Origin: Burkholderiales bacterium
Lineage (GTDB): Bacteria; Pseudomonadota; Gammaproteobacteria; Burkholderiales; Burkholderiaceae_E
Direction: 5' to 3'
DNA: 64,000 bases
Assembly: GCA_026399835.1 (NCBI GenBank)
Contig: JAPLQE010000073.1
Span: 52,216-116,215, forward strand
The notes under the pieces are model-generated. The model searched no databases and had not been told where the DNA came from. It worked only from the letters and a program-made list of their open reading frames with translations. Both the position numbers and the translations under genes were made by a program. Positions 41,432-50,504 of this stretch are shown here, piece after piece (the first letter of the stretch is position 1; every line of letters begins with the position of its first letter).

Positions 41432-41923
41432 TCAGGCGGGCGCGGGCCGGCCGGCGAGCAGGCGGGTGACCTCGTAGGTCATCACAGGCTCGCGGCGCTG
41501 GTTGAAGACATCGACGCGCGAGCCGACGACGGCACGGCCGCTCTTCGACGTGGGGCGCACCGACAGGATCTCGACCTCGGCCTCGATCGTGTCGCCGACC
41601 AGCACCGGTGCGAGGATGCGCTTGTGCAGCTCGAGCGACGCGAGGCCGGTGCCCTGGATCATCGTCTGCAGCAGGAAGCCCTCGATCAGCGAATAGGTCA
41701 GCACGGCGGGTACCGGGCGGCCGGCGATCGCGCCGCCTTCGTGATGCGCGTCGATGAAGATCGCCTCGAGCATGCCGGTCACGCCGATGAAGCCCACCAG
41801 GTCGGCTTCGGTGACGGTGCGCCGGAAGGTGCGCATGCGCTGGCCCACGCTCAGGTCCTGCCAGTGGAAGCCCTGGCCGAGGCGCGGCGGTTCGGCGCCG
41901 GCGGGCGCGGGTCGGTCGGACAT
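41432..41923 (-). CDS. MaoC-like (hot-dog fold) acyl dehydratase family protein
   Basis: A 163-residue protein with the MaoC-like N-terminal part (GQGFHWQDLSVGQRMRTFRRTVTEADLVGFIGVTG) and a hot-dog core. The canonical catalytic Asp-x4-His (Asn-Pro-x-His) region is replaced by LEAIFIDAHHEGG, so hydratase activity is uncertain. C-terminal strands include GDTIEAEVEILSV and GSRVDVFNQRREPVMTYEV. It is probably linked to the CoA-transferase gene upstream, as such pairs are usual in acyl-CoA catabolic sets. Confidence 0.82.
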   Translation of the reverse strand: MSDRPAPAGAEPPRLGQGFHWQDLSVGQRMRTFRRTVTEADLVGFIGVTGMLEAIFIDAHHEGGAIAGRPVPAVLTYSLIEGFLLQTMIQGTGLASLELHKRILAPVLVGDTIEAEVEILSVRPTSKSGRAVVGSRVDVFNQRREPVMTYEVTRLLAGRPAPA

Positions 41924-42009
41924 CGGGGGTCTCCGTGGCGGGGCCATCGGAGGTGGCCCGGTTCGGCCGGATTCTGGATCGGCTCGGCGCGCGGCGCGCG
42001 CGCAGGGGC

Positions 42010-43176
42010 TCAAATACGGACCGGGCGCTTCGGCCAGCCGCGCTGCGACAGCACCTCGTCGGTGTGCTGCCCGAGCCGCGGCGCCGGCGTTCGCATCCGC
42101 CCCGGCGTGTCGGCGAGCTTGGGCACGATCCCCGGCACCTTGAGCGGGCGGCCCTCGACGTCGTGGGTCTGCACGATCATGTCGCGGGCGAGGTACTGCG
42201 GGTCGGCCGCGATGTCGGCCACCGAGTAGATGCGCCCGACCGGCACGCCCGCGGCCTCGAGCGTGGCGATCGCCTCGCCGATCGGGCGGGCCGAGGTCCA
42301 GCCCCGGATCGCGGCATCGATCTCCTCGACCCGCGGCACCCGGCCGTCGTTGCGGGCCAGCCCCGGGTCGGCAGCGAGGTCGGCGCGGCCGATCGCCTGC
42401 ATCAGCCGCCGGAAGATGCTGTCGCCGTTGCCGGCCACCAGCACGTACGCGCCGTCAGCACACGGGTAGGCGTTGCTGGGCGCGATGCCCGGCAGCGCGC
42501 TGCCGGCGGCGCCGCGCACGACGCCGAACGCGTCGTACTCGGGCAGCAGGCTCTCCATCACGTTGAACACGCTCTCGTAGAGCGCCACGTCGATCACCTG
42601 CCCCACCCCACCGTTCACCTCGCGGTGGCGCAGCGCGGTCAGCACGCCGATCACGCCGTGCAGGGCGGCCAGCGTGTCGCCGATGGAGACGCCCACGCGC
42701 ACCGGCACGCGGCCCGGCTCGGCGGTGAGGTGGCGCAGCCCGCCCATGGCCTCGCCGAGCACGCCGAAGCCGGGCTTGCCGGCGTACGGGCCGGTCTGCC
42801 CGAAGCCCGAGATGCGCAGCATGATCAGCTTCGGGTTCAGCGCGTGCAGCGCCTCCCAGCCGAGCCCCCAGCCCTCGAGGGTGCCGGGCTTGAAGTTCTC
42901 GATCAGCACGTCGGCCTCGGCGGCGAGCGCGCGCACGACCTCCTGGCCCTGGGGCGTGCGCAGGTCGAGCGCCACCGATCGCTTGTTGCGCGACTGGACC
43001 TCCCACCACACCGAGGTGCCGTCGCGCAGCAGCCGCCAGGTGCGCAGCGGATCACCGCCCTCGAGCGGCTCGATCTTGACGACGTCCGCACCGAAGTCGG
43101 CGAGCGTCTTGCCGGCGAACGGCCCGGCGATCAGCTGGCCGAGCTCCAGCACCTTCAGTCCATGCAGCGCATCCAT
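42010..43176 (-). CDS. CaiB/BaiF family (class III) CoA-transferase
   Basis: A 388-residue protein. It begins GLKVLELGQLIAGPFAGKTLADFGADVVKIEP, the family N-terminus, and has RNKRSVALDLRTPQGQEVV, the nucleophilic Asp candidate in SIGDTLAALHG and a C-terminal VKVPGIVPKLADTPG. These enzymes move CoA between carboxylic acids through an aspartyl-CoA anhydride intermediate. It follows two truncated dehydrogenase genes and, with the MaoC-like protein, probably belongs to a side pathway of acyl-CoA degradation of unknown substrate. Confidence 0.92.
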   Translation of the reverse strand: MDALHGLKVLELGQLIAGPFAGKTLADFGADVVKIEPLEGGDPLRTWRLLRDGTSVWWEVQSRNKRSVALDLRTPQGQEVVRALAAEADVLIENFKPGTLEGWGLGWEALHALNPKLIMLRISGFGQTGPYAGKPGFGVLGEAMGGLRHLTAEPGRVPVRVGVSIGDTLAALHGVIGVLTALRHREVNGGVGQVIDVALYESVFNVMESLLPEYDAFGVVRGAAGSALPGIAPSNAYPCADGAYVLVAGNGDSIFRRLMQAIGRADLAADPGLARNDGRVPRVEEIDAAIRGWTSARPIGEAIATLEAAGVPVGRIYSVADIAADPQYLARDMIVQTHDVEGRPLKVPGIVPKLADTPGRMRTPAPRLGQHTDEVLSQRGWPKRPVRI

Positions 43177-43243
43177 CGCGGGCCTCCCCCGGGTCGATGC
43201 GCGGATTCTCCCACCACGCGGGCGCGGCCCGACACCCGCCGCC

Positions 43244-43567
43244 TCAACGGCCGCCGCCGGTGGGCACCGCGCTGAACGGGATGCCGCGGTCCGCGCGCAT
43301 GTCGGCCGGCAGGCCGAGCACGCGCTCGATCGGCGCGGCGCCGCGCCCGCCGTACTCGCGCGGCCAGTGCAGGCAGGCCCAGCCGGCGGCGTGCTTGCGC
43401 TGCTGCCAGGCGCGCGCGGCGCTCATCAGGTCGCGGCTGCGCAGCGCGGGCTGCCCGAAGCCGGCGGCGGCGAGCTCGTCGTGGAGCTCGTGCAGCGCGT
43501 TGTCGCGGATCCAGGCGCGCGCCTCGGCGCGGAACGCGGCTTCGGCCGGGGTGTCGTCGAAGTTCAT
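43244..43567 (-). pseudogene. Acyl-CoA dehydrogenase N-terminal fragment (second gene of a dehydrogenase pair)
   Basis: A 107-residue frame that starts NFDDTPAEAAFRAEARAWI and contains GWACLHWPREYGGRGAAPIERV, the typical N-terminal helical domain of a large acyl-CoA dehydrogenase (usual length about 390). It then diverges (GIPFSAVPTGGG) and stops at 43244, so the flavin-binding and C-terminal domains are absent. No later remnant is visible before the CoA-transferase start at 43176. Fits a deletion or decay product; a stable short protein cannot be excluded. Confidence 0.7.
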
Positions 43568-43613
43568 GGTCGTGTCCGGTGCGGGTCTCTCGGGCGCTCG
43601 AGCGGGCGGGCGC

Positions 43614-44444
43614 TCACGCGGCGACGCGGTCGCGCAGCAGGCTGATCGGACGGCCGAACGCGAAGCGGCCCTGCGCGTAGGCGACCGCCGACTCGAGCGC
43701 GCGGTCGGCGCCGCCGAGCTGCGCGAAGGCGACCAGCACCGCGGCGCGGTCGAGCACGCGCTCGAGGCGCGCGAGGCCCTCGCCGCGTGCGCCGAGCGGC
43801 TCGGCCGGCGCACCGTCGAGGGCGATCGTGGCGTGGCTGCGGGTCGGGTCGATCGTGGACACGGCCGTGCGCACGACGCCGGGCGCGTCCGTCGGGACCA
43901 GGTACAGCGAGACCGACCCCGGCGCATCGAGGGCGGCGACGACGGCGACATCGGCCACGTCGCCGTCGGCGACCGCGACCTTGGTGCCGGTGAGCGTCGT
44001 GCCACCGCCCGCGACGGCCCGCGCGGTGCAGCGGATCGAGCCGGCGGCCAGGCGGCCGGTGCCTTCGGCGAGCGCGAGCGCGCCGACCGTCCTGCCGGCG
44101 GCCAGCCCGGGCAGCCAGCGGGCCCGCTGCGCGGCGGTGCCGGCTTCGGCCAGGCACTCGGCGACGAGCGCGATCGACGAGTCCCACGGCACCGGCGCGA
44201 CCGCACGCCCGAGCTCCTCCGCGATCACGCAGGCCTCGAGGTGACCGAGTCCGAGGCCGCCATCGGCCTCGGGGATCGAGGCGCCGAGGTAGCCCAGCTC
44301 GCCCAACCCCCGCCACAGCGCCCTGTCGTACGGCTCGGGGCCGTCGAGGATCACCCGGACCGCGCGGCTGTCGCAGCGGTCGGCGAGATAGCGTCGGACC
44401 TGGTCCTTGAGCTGCTTCTGCTCGGGCGAGAAGTCGAAATCCAT
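43614..44444 (-). pseudogene. Acyl-CoA dehydrogenase lacking C-terminal domain (first gene of the pair)
   Basis: A 276-residue frame starting DFDFSPEQKQLKDQVRRYLA, with ASIPEADGGLGLGHLEACVIAEEL in the N-terminal domain and a recognisable beta domain. It stops right after the FGRPI motif that begins the C-terminal helical domain, so about 100 residues including the FAD-binding and dimer regions are missing compared with family members of 370-400. The middle-domain motif (ALAEGTGRLA) is also degenerate. Only 46 bp separate it from the second fragment. Probably a pseudogene produced by deletion, or a sequence error. Confidence 0.65.
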
Positions 44445-44532
44445 GCGGGCGCTCCCGGCTGCGGGGCGGGGAGCGTCGGCCACACGCAGGCGCGGCGTCG
44501 AGCGGCGCCGGTCGAAACCGGCCCGGAGCGCG

Positions 44533-45522
44533 TCAGATCCGGCGGCAGACGGTCACGGCCGCGGCGGAGCCGGAGCCGACCAGCGCGGTCCAGGCCCTGA
44601 GCACGGCACCGGCCGGCCGCGGATCGGCGGCGAGCGCGGCCGCGGCCTCGTCGCGGTGGGCGACCTCGTCCTCGCGGCAGCCGTCGAGCATCGTGCGCAG
44701 CGCCTGCAGCCGCGCATCGGCGCGCTGCGGATCGAGCGCGTCGATGCGCTCGAGCTGCTCGCGGTAGTGCAGGTCGACGAAGGTCTCGACCGCGCGGATG
44801 GTCGCATGCACCGCGTGCGGCCCGGCGAGCGCGGGCAGCGCGCCGGTCAGCCAGCCGGCCAGGCGCCAGGCGGGCAGCAGCCGGCTGCGCGCGCCCCTGG
44901 GCAGCACCGCCTCGATGCGTTCGAGGTGGGCCGACTCGGTCTCGAGATGGCGGGCCGCGAAGGCGCGCAGCTCGCTGTCGCGCGACACGGCCAGGATGCC
45001 TCGGTAGATCGAGATCGCGCCGGTCTCGCCGGCGTGATCGGTGCGCAGGTCGCCCTCGATCTCGGGCGACCAGTCGGACGCCGGCGCGCGCCAGGCGCGG
45101 CGCACGCGCAGAAACCCCGCATAGCCGACGTCGAGCACCGCGCGCACCGGCGCGAACCCGGCGATGCGCCCGAGCAGCGAGAACGCGGGCAGGCGGCGCC
45201 AGAGCGCGGCGAACGCGGCAGCGCCGTCCACCAGCGTGCCGTCGGCGCGCCGCGCGTGAAGCCGCGCGAGCGCCGCGCCCCGATCGAGCCCGGGGCCGAG
45301 CGCCTCGGGGGCACAGCGCGAGGCATCGACCCAGTCGATCGAGGCCCCGCCCCGCAGGCGCCGGTAGGTGGCGATCTCGCGCGAGCACACCGGGCAGGCG
45401 CCGTCGAAGTAGACGGTGAGCGCGGGCGCATCGGTACCGGTCACGGGCACCGGGTCGCCGACCGGCGGGCGGGCAACCGGATCGTGCGTCGGGGACGGCG
45501 TCGGAGGATCGATGGGGGTCAT
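44533..45522 (-). CDS. DCC (DUF393) domain fused to COQ7-type demethoxyubiquinone hydroxylase
   Basis: A 329-residue fusion. N-terminal part (about 35-145): LTVYFDGACPVCSREIATYRR, a thiol-disulfide oxidoreductase DCC motif with Cys43-x-x-Cys46. C-terminal part (about 155-329): the di-iron COQ7 core with Glu166 (DHAGETGAISIYRGI), E196-x-x-H199 (ETESAHLE), Glu246 (RAVETFVDLHY) and E286-x-x-H289 (EDEVAHRDEA). COQ7 hydroxylates demethoxyubiquinone in ubiquinone synthesis; the DCC part could supply redox coupling or membrane delivery. Both halves look complete. Start ATG 45522 is followed by a Pro-rich leader of 30 residues. Confidence 0.85.
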   Translation of the reverse strand: MTPIDPPTPSPTHDPVARPPVGDPVPVTGTDAPALTVYFDGACPVCSREIATYRRLRGGASIDWVDASRCAPEALGPGLDRGAALARLHARRADGTLVDGAAAFAALWRRLPAFSLLGRIAGFAPVRAVLDVGYAGFLRVRRAWRAPASDWSPEIEGDLRTDHAGETGAISIYRGILAVSRDSELRAFAARHLETESAHLERIEAVLPRGARSRLLPAWRLAGWLTGALPALAGPHAVHATIRAVETFVDLHYREQLERIDALDPQRADARLQALRTMLDGCREDEVAHRDEAAAALAADPRPAGAVLRAWTALVGSGSAAAVTVCRRI

Positions 45523-45635
45523 GTGCAGGGGCGACGCGGCGCTCGTCCGGAAGTTGCGTCGGCGCTCGCCGGCCCGTGCAAGACCGACCGATGGCGGCTC
45601 AGCCATGCCCGGCAGGCGGATCCGCGCACGGCGGC

Positions 45636-46949
45636 TCAGCGCCCCGGCGCGTCGTCGTCGTCGGGCAGCAGCGCCCCGACCCGCGCGGCAGGCAGCTCCT
45701 CCACGTCGCGCAGCTTGCGCACGATGGCGCGCGATCGCACCTCGGCGGTGTCGAGCGAGTTGCTGACCGACTGCAGCTGCTGCTTCGTCTTGGCGAGCAC
45801 GTCGCCGAACTTGCCGAACTCGGTCTTGACCGCGCCGAGCACCGCCCAGACCTCGCTGGTCCGCTGCTCGACGGCGAAGGTGCGAAACCCCATCTGCAGG
45901 CTGTTGAGCAGCGCGCACAGCGTCGTCGGCCCGGCGAGCACAACGCGGCACTCGCGCTGCAGCTCGTCGACCAGCCCCGCGCGGCGCACCACCTCGGCAT
46001 AGAGCCCCTCGGTCGGCAGGAACATCAGCGCGAAGTCGGTCGTCGCAGGCGGCGACAGGTACTTGTCGCGGATGCGGCGCGCCTCGGCGCGGATCCGCGA
46101 TTCGAGCGCGCGCCCGGCCTCGTCGGCGGCGACCGCGTCGGCGCGGTCGTGCGCCTGCTGCAGCCGTTCCCAGTCCTCGCGCGGGAATTTCGCATCGACC
46201 GGCAGCCAGACCGCGGCATCGCGTCCGGGCAGGCGGATCGCGAACTCGACGCGCTCGGACGAGCCCGGCACCGTCGCGACGTTGGCCGCGTACTGGCCCG
46301 GCGCGAGCATCTGCTCGAGGAGTGCCGAGAGCTGCACCTCGCCCCAGATGCCGCGGGTCTTGACGTTCGCCAGCACACGCTTGAGGTCGCCGACGTCCGA
46401 GGCCAGCGCCTGCATCTCCCCCAGGCCGCGGTGCACCTGCTCGAGCCGGTCCGAGACCAGCCGGAAGCTCTCGCCCAGGCGCTGTTCGAGCGTCGCATTG
46501 AGCTTCTCGTCGACGGTCGCGCGCATCTGCTCGAGGCGGTGGGCGTTGTCGGCCTGCAGCTCGCGCAGCTTCTCCTCGAGCGTGCTGCGGATCTCGGCAA
46601 GGCGCCGCTCGTTGGACTCGGTGAGCCGCACCAGCTGCTGCGCGAAGCCGTCGATCTGCGTGTTCTGGATCTGCGCGACCGAGGACGCCTGCGCGGTGAC
46701 CTGGCGCGCGAAGCGGCCGATCGACTCGGCCAGCTCGGCGCGGTTGCCGCGGGCCTGCTCGAGCACCTCGGCCCGTACCTCGCGCTGCAGCCGCTCGGCG
46801 GCGTCGCGCTGCGCATCGGCCAGCACGCCGAAGCCCTCGCGGGTCTCGCGGGCCTCGGCCGGGCGGCGCGCCACCAGCAGCGAGAGCAGCACGATCGCGA
46901 CCACCAGCCCCGCTGCGATCACCGCGAGCAGCACGCTCTCCAGGCTCAT
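45636..46949 (-). CDS. rmuC: DNA recombination protein RmuC
   Basis: A 437-residue protein with one N-terminal membrane segment (ESVLLAVIAAGLVVAIVLLSLLV), a coiled coil (about 60-200, rich in Glu/Arg/Leu) and the conserved RmuC nuclease-like domain (about 215-400: GIWGEVQLSALLEQML, VDAKFPREDWERL, FLPTEGLYAEV, NSLQMGFRTFAVE). RmuC limits inversions and promotes DNA repair in E. coli. It lies 15 bp after the truncated haemoglobin gene. Confidence 0.93.
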   Translation of the reverse strand: MSLESVLLAVIAAGLVVAIVLLSLLVARRPAEARETREGFGVLADAQRDAAERLQREVRAEVLEQARGNRAELAESIGRFARQVTAQASSVAQIQNTQIDGFAQQLVRLTESNERRLAEIRSTLEEKLRELQADNAHRLEQMRATVDEKLNATLEQRLGESFRLVSDRLEQVHRGLGEMQALASDVGDLKRVLANVKTRGIWGEVQLSALLEQMLAPGQYAANVATVPGSSERVEFAIRLPGRDAAVWLPVDAKFPREDWERLQQAHDRADAVAADEAGRALESRIRAEARRIRDKYLSPPATTDFALMFLPTEGLYAEVVRRAGLVDELQRECRVVLAGPTTLCALLNSLQMGFRTFAVEQRTSEVWAVLGAVKTEFGKFGDVLAKTKQQLQSVSNSLDTAEVRSRAIVRKLRDVEELPAARVGALLPDDDDAPGR

Positions 46950-46964
46950 CGGACGCGGTGCGCG

Positions 46965-47384
46965 TCAGCCCGCACGGTTGCGCATCCAGTCCGCGGTGCC
47001 GGAGAACGCCTCGAGCAGGCGATCGAAGAGGGGCTGCGGCACCTCGAGGTCGGCCATCGCCTCGGCCATGCACAGCAGCCACTGGTCGCGTTCGAGCGAA
47101 GCGATCGGATACGGCAGGTGCCGCGCGCGCAGCCGCGGATGTCCGAAGCGCTCGATGTAGTGGTCGGGGCCGCCCAGCCAGCCGCAGAGGAACCAGAAGA
47201 GCTTGTCGCGGGCGTTGTCGAGCGGCTTCGGATGCAGCGCGTGCAGCGCCTCGAAGCGCTCGTCCATCGCCATGCGGTCGTAGAACCGGTCGACGAGGGC
47301 CCGCACGCGGGCCTCGCCGCCGAGCAGCTCGAACGCGCTCGGCCGGTCGGCGCTGTCGTCGTCCATGTCGCGGGCATCGGTCAT
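46965..47384 (-). CDS. Group II truncated haemoglobin
   Basis: A 139-residue globin with the group II pattern: ELLGGEARVRALVDRFYDRM, CGWLGGPDHYIERFGHPRLRARHLPYPI, where the proximal His is in RARHLPYPI, and RDQWLLCMAEAM with the Trp of the G-helix. Binds O2 or NO; physiological task unknown here. ATG 47384 is preceded by a 55-bp region shared with the divergent PhyH gene; a later ATG at 47366 is possible. Confidence 0.9.
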   Translation of the reverse strand: MTDARDMDDDSADRPSAFELLGGEARVRALVDRFYDRMAMDERFEALHALHPKPLDNARDKLFWFLCGWLGGPDHYIERFGHPRLRARHLPYPIASLERDQWLLCMAEAMADLEVPQPLFDRLLEAFSGTADWMRNRAG

Positions 47385-47439
47385 CGCGCCATTCTAGGCG
47401 AGTCGCGGCAGGGGCCCGAACGCGATAAGCTCGGCGCCG

Positions 47440-48291
47440 ATGGATGTTCCAGCCCCCTCCCGAAGCCTGCCCGACCCGTCCCCGTGCCTGCCCGACGCGC
47501 CGGCCGTCGCCGCCTGGCGCCGCGACGGCGCGGTCGTGCTGCGGGGCCTGCTGCGCCCGCGCGAGCTCGCGGTCCTCGAGCGCGGCATCGAGGCCAACCT
47601 CGCGTCGCTCTCGGCGCTGGGACTGGTCGCGAGCCCGCCCGATGACCCGGGGCGCTTCGTGGAGGACTTCTGCTGCTGGCAGAGGATCCCCGAGTACGCC
47701 TCGATCCTGCGCGACTCGGCGCTGCCCGAGGCGGCCGCGCGGCTGATGGGCGGGGACACGGTGCGTCTCTACCACGACCACCTGCTGGTCAAGGAGCCGG
47801 GCACGCGACAGCCGACGCCGTGGCACCAGGACCAGCCCTACTACAACGTCGGCGGCCGTCGCAACGTGAGCTTCTGGATCCCGGTGGATCCGGTCGACCG
47901 CGCCTCGACGCTGGAGTTCCTCGCCGGCTCGCACGAGGGCACCTGGTACATGCCCAGGACCTTCCTCGCCCGCGAGGCGCGCTGGTTCCCCGAGGGCTCG
48001 CTCGCCGAGATCCCCGACCCGGCCGTGCCGCCGTGGCGCGAGCGCGTGATCGGCTGGGCGCTGGAGCCGGGCGACTGCGTGGCCTTCCACATGCTCGCGC
48101 TGCACGCCTCGGCCGGCACCGGCCCGGGTCGGCGGCGGCGGGTGTTCAGCGCACGCTACCTGGGCGACGACGCCGTCCACGCGCCGCGGACCTGGCGGAC
48201 CTCGCCGCCCTTCGACGGGCTGGCCGCGCGCCTGCCCGCCGGTGTGCCGATGGACGACCCGCTGTTCCCGCGGGTCTGGCCGCGCGGCTGA
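47440..48291 (+). CDS. PhyH-type Fe(II)/2-oxoglutarate dioxygenase
   Basis: A 283-residue protein of the phytanoyl-CoA dioxygenase superfamily. Iron ligands appear as the His-x-Asp in TPWHQDQPYYNV and the distal His in AFHMLALHASAG; the Arg that binds 2-oxoglutarate is in RRRRVFSARYLGDD. The segment SFWIPVDPVDRASTLEFLAGSHEGTWY is typical. Substrate unknown. Its stop overlaps the ATG of the response regulator gene (TGATG at 48289-48293), so it might be cotranscribed with the two-component genes. Confidence 0.88.
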   Translation: MDVPAPSRSLPDPSPCLPDAPAVAAWRRDGAVVLRGLLRPRELAVLERGIEANLASLSALGLVASPPDDPGRFVEDFCCWQRIPEYASILRDSALPEAAARLMGGDTVRLYHDHLLVKEPGTRQPTPWHQDQPYYNVGGRRNVSFWIPVDPVDRASTLEFLAGSHEGTWYMPRTFLAREARWFPEGSLAEIPDPAVPPWRERVIGWALEPGDCVAFHMLALHASAGTGPGRRRRVFSARYLGDDAVHAPRTWRTSPPFDGLAARLPAGVPMDDPLFPRVWPRG

Positions 48292-49043
48292 TGGCGGCGG
48301 CGACCGATCCCGAGGCCCCGACGCGGAGCCGGGCCGCAGTGGACCGCGCGCTGGGTGCGGGCTGCCGGGTGCTGGTCGTCGAGGACGAGCCGACGCTGGC
48401 GGCCAACCTGCACGAGTTCCTGTCGCGGCGCGGCTTCGAGGTCGATCTCGCGCACGACGGCGACGCGGCCCTCGTGCGGCTGCAGTCGCAGACGGTCGAC
48501 GCGGTGGTGCTCGACCTCGGCCTGCCGCGGCGCAGCGGCATGCAGGTGCTCGACGCGCTGCGCCGCTCGCTCGGCGTGGCCGCACCGGTGCTCGTGCTGA
48601 CCGCACGCGACGCGCTCGGCGACAAGCTCGACGCGTTCGGGCTCGGGGCCGACGACTATCTCGTGAAGCCGGTCGCGCTCGCCGAGGTCGCCGCGCGCCT
48701 GGCCGCCCTGCATCGGCGGGCCCGCGGCGAGGTGGTCGACGACGAGCGCGTCGTCGGACCGCTGCGGCTCGACCGTCACCGGCACGCGGTGACGGTCGGC
48801 GACCGTCCGCTGCGGCTCATGCCGATGTCGATGCGCCTGCTCGAGCGGCTGATGCGCGAGCCGGGCCGCGTCGTGCCGAGGGCCGAGCTCGAAGCGGCCC
48901 TGTGGCCGGACGACCTGCCCGATGGCGACCCGCTGCGCGGGCAGGTGCACCTGCTGCGGCGCGCGCTCGTCGCCGCGGGCTTCCACGGCCTCGAGACCGT
49001 GCACGGCGTCGGCTGGCGGATCGCCGTGCCGCCCGCGCCATGA
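48291..49043 (+). CDS. OmpR-family response regulator
   Basis: A 250-residue regulator. The receiver (about 25-140) has the acidic pair VVEDEP, phospho-acceptor Asp75 in VVLDLGLP, the Thr in LVLTARD and the Lys in DDYLVKP. The C-terminal winged-helix domain (about 160-245) has RLMPMSMRLLERLMREPGRVV and VHLLRRALVAAG. It overlaps the sensor kinase gene as ATGA. Likely regulator of the downstream PAP2 and EptA genes, similar in layout to PmrA systems. Confidence 0.9.
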   Translation: MAAATDPEAPTRSRAAVDRALGAGCRVLVVEDEPTLAANLHEFLSRRGFEVDLAHDGDAALVRLQSQTVDAVVLDLGLPRRSGMQVLDALRRSLGVAAPVLVLTARDALGDKLDAFGLGADDYLVKPVALAEVAARLAALHRRARGEVVDDERVVGPLRLDRHRHAVTVGDRPLRLMPMSMRLLERLMREPGRVVPRAELEAALWPDDLPDGDPLRGQVHLLRRALVAAGFHGLETVHGVGWRIAVPPAP

Positions 49044-50383
49044 AGCTGCAGTACCGCGTCTCGAGCGCGCTCGCCGCCCTGGTCGCGGTCTTCGTCGTCG
49101 CCCAGGGCACGCTCGCCTACCTGTCGCTCGAGGAGCAGGAGGACCGGATCGCCGACGAGCTGGTGCTGGCCGAAGCCCGCCAGCTCGCGGCCTATGCCGA
49201 GCGCGGCGACCTCGACGGGCTGCGCGCCGTCGACATCCTCGACCGCGGCGCGGATCTCTCGGCCTGGCTGGTCCGCGGCGACGGCAGCACCGTGCCGACT
49301 GGCCTGCCCTTCAGGCTGGCATCGCTGTCCGACGGCCCCCATCGGGTCGTCGAGGCGGGCCAGCACCTGCACATCGTCGCGACCCCGACCGCCGCCGGGC
49401 GGCTGATCGTCGCCTACGACGCCCAACGCAACGAGGACCAGGTCCACCAGTACGGGCTCTACCTGATCGGGCTGGGCACGCTGTGCATCGCGGTGGCGCT
49501 CGCACTCGCGCAGCGTCTCGCACGCATCGTGCTGGCGCCGATGGAGCGCCTGACGCTGCGCCTGTCCGACTGGGTGCCGGACAGCGCCGAGAACGCCCCG
49601 CCCAGCGCGTCGGACGAGGAGGCACGCCTGGTCTCGGCCTTCGAGCGCGTGCAGCAGCGCTTCGAGCACGCGATCGCGCGCGAGCGCGAGTTCGGCGCGA
49701 ACCTCGGTCACGAGCTGCGCACCCCGCTGGCGGTGCTGCGCAGCGACCTCGAGATGCTCGGCGACTCGGCGACGCTGGGCGAGACCGAGCGCATGCGACT
49801 GCAGCGGATGACCTCGACCGTCGACGCGCTGGCCGGCGCGATCGAATCGGCGCGTGCGCTGTCCGGACGGGCGCGCGAGCACGCGGCGCCGGTGGCGCTT
49901 GCGCGCTGCGTCGACGACGCCTGGCTCACCGTGCACGCCGCCGCGACGCGCGCCGTGCTGACGCTGGAGAACCGGGTCGCGCCCGGTGCCTCGGTCGTCG
50001 CCGACCGGCACGCGCTGCTCACGATCGTGCGCAACCTGCTGCAGAACGCGGCCGAGCATGCCGCGCCCGCGCGCTGCGTGGTCGCCGGCGATGCCCGTGC
50101 GCTGACGATCGAGGACGACGGCCCGGGCATCGCCGAGTCGGACCTGCCGCACGTGTTCGAGCGCGCCTGGCGCGGGCCGCGCAGCGACCTGCGCCAGGCG
50201 GCGGCGGCCGAAACTGCGACCGGCGCCTCCGACCCGGGGCCGTCACGAGCCGCGCAGCCGGAGCGCGGCCTCGGCCTGGCGATCGCCCGGCAACTCGCCG
50301 AGCTCAACGGCTGGACACTCGAAGCCGAGCCGCGCGTCGGCCGGGGGGTCCGCTTCACGCTGTCCTTCGGCGAGCCCTCGTGA
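49040..50383 (+). CDS. Sensor histidine kinase
   Basis: A 447-residue membrane kinase with an N-terminal membrane segment (about 8-28), a short periplasmic sensor of about 110 residues (acidic; no recognised domain), a second segment (about 138-158), a HAMP-like linker, the dimerisation/phosphoacceptor box NLGHELRTPL (His224), NLLQNAAEH as N box, DDGPGIAESD as G1 and a RGLGLAIARQ G2. A linker insertion in the ATP domain is Ala/Ser-rich. It pairs with the response regulator upstream. Confidence 0.9.
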   Translation: MKLQYRVSSALAALVAVFVVAQGTLAYLSLEEQEDRIADELVLAEARQLAAYAERGDLDGLRAVDILDRGADLSAWLVRGDGSTVPTGLPFRLASLSDGPHRVVEAGQHLHIVATPTAAGRLIVAYDAQRNEDQVHQYGLYLIGLGTLCIAVALALAQRLARIVLAPMERLTLRLSDWVPDSAENAPPSASDEEARLVSAFERVQQRFEHAIAREREFGANLGHELRTPLAVLRSDLEMLGDSATLGETERMRLQRMTSTVDALAGAIESARALSGRAREHAAPVALARCVDDAWLTVHAAATRAVLTLENRVAPGASVVADRHALLTIVRNLLQNAAEHAAPARCVVAGDARALTIEDDGPGIAESDLPHVFERAWRGPRSDLRQAAAAETATGASDPGPSRAAQPERGLGLAIARQLAELNGWTLEAEPRVGRGVRFTLSFGEPS

Positions 50384-50504
50384 TGCGACACGACCGTTCG
50401 TACGCCTCCCCGGGCCGCCGCACCGGCCCGCAGCCCGTCACCCGGACGGCTCCTGCGTCACTTCGACGGGATTTCGACATCGGTATCGGCAGACTCCGCG
50501 CCCG

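Noticed and set aside
45523..48606. Minus-strand frame extending the COQ7 fusion upstream to a 1357-codon protein
   Set aside because: Only the last 329 residues are protein-like; the upstream part lies over the rmuC, haemoglobin and PhyH genes in other frames and has biased shadow composition.
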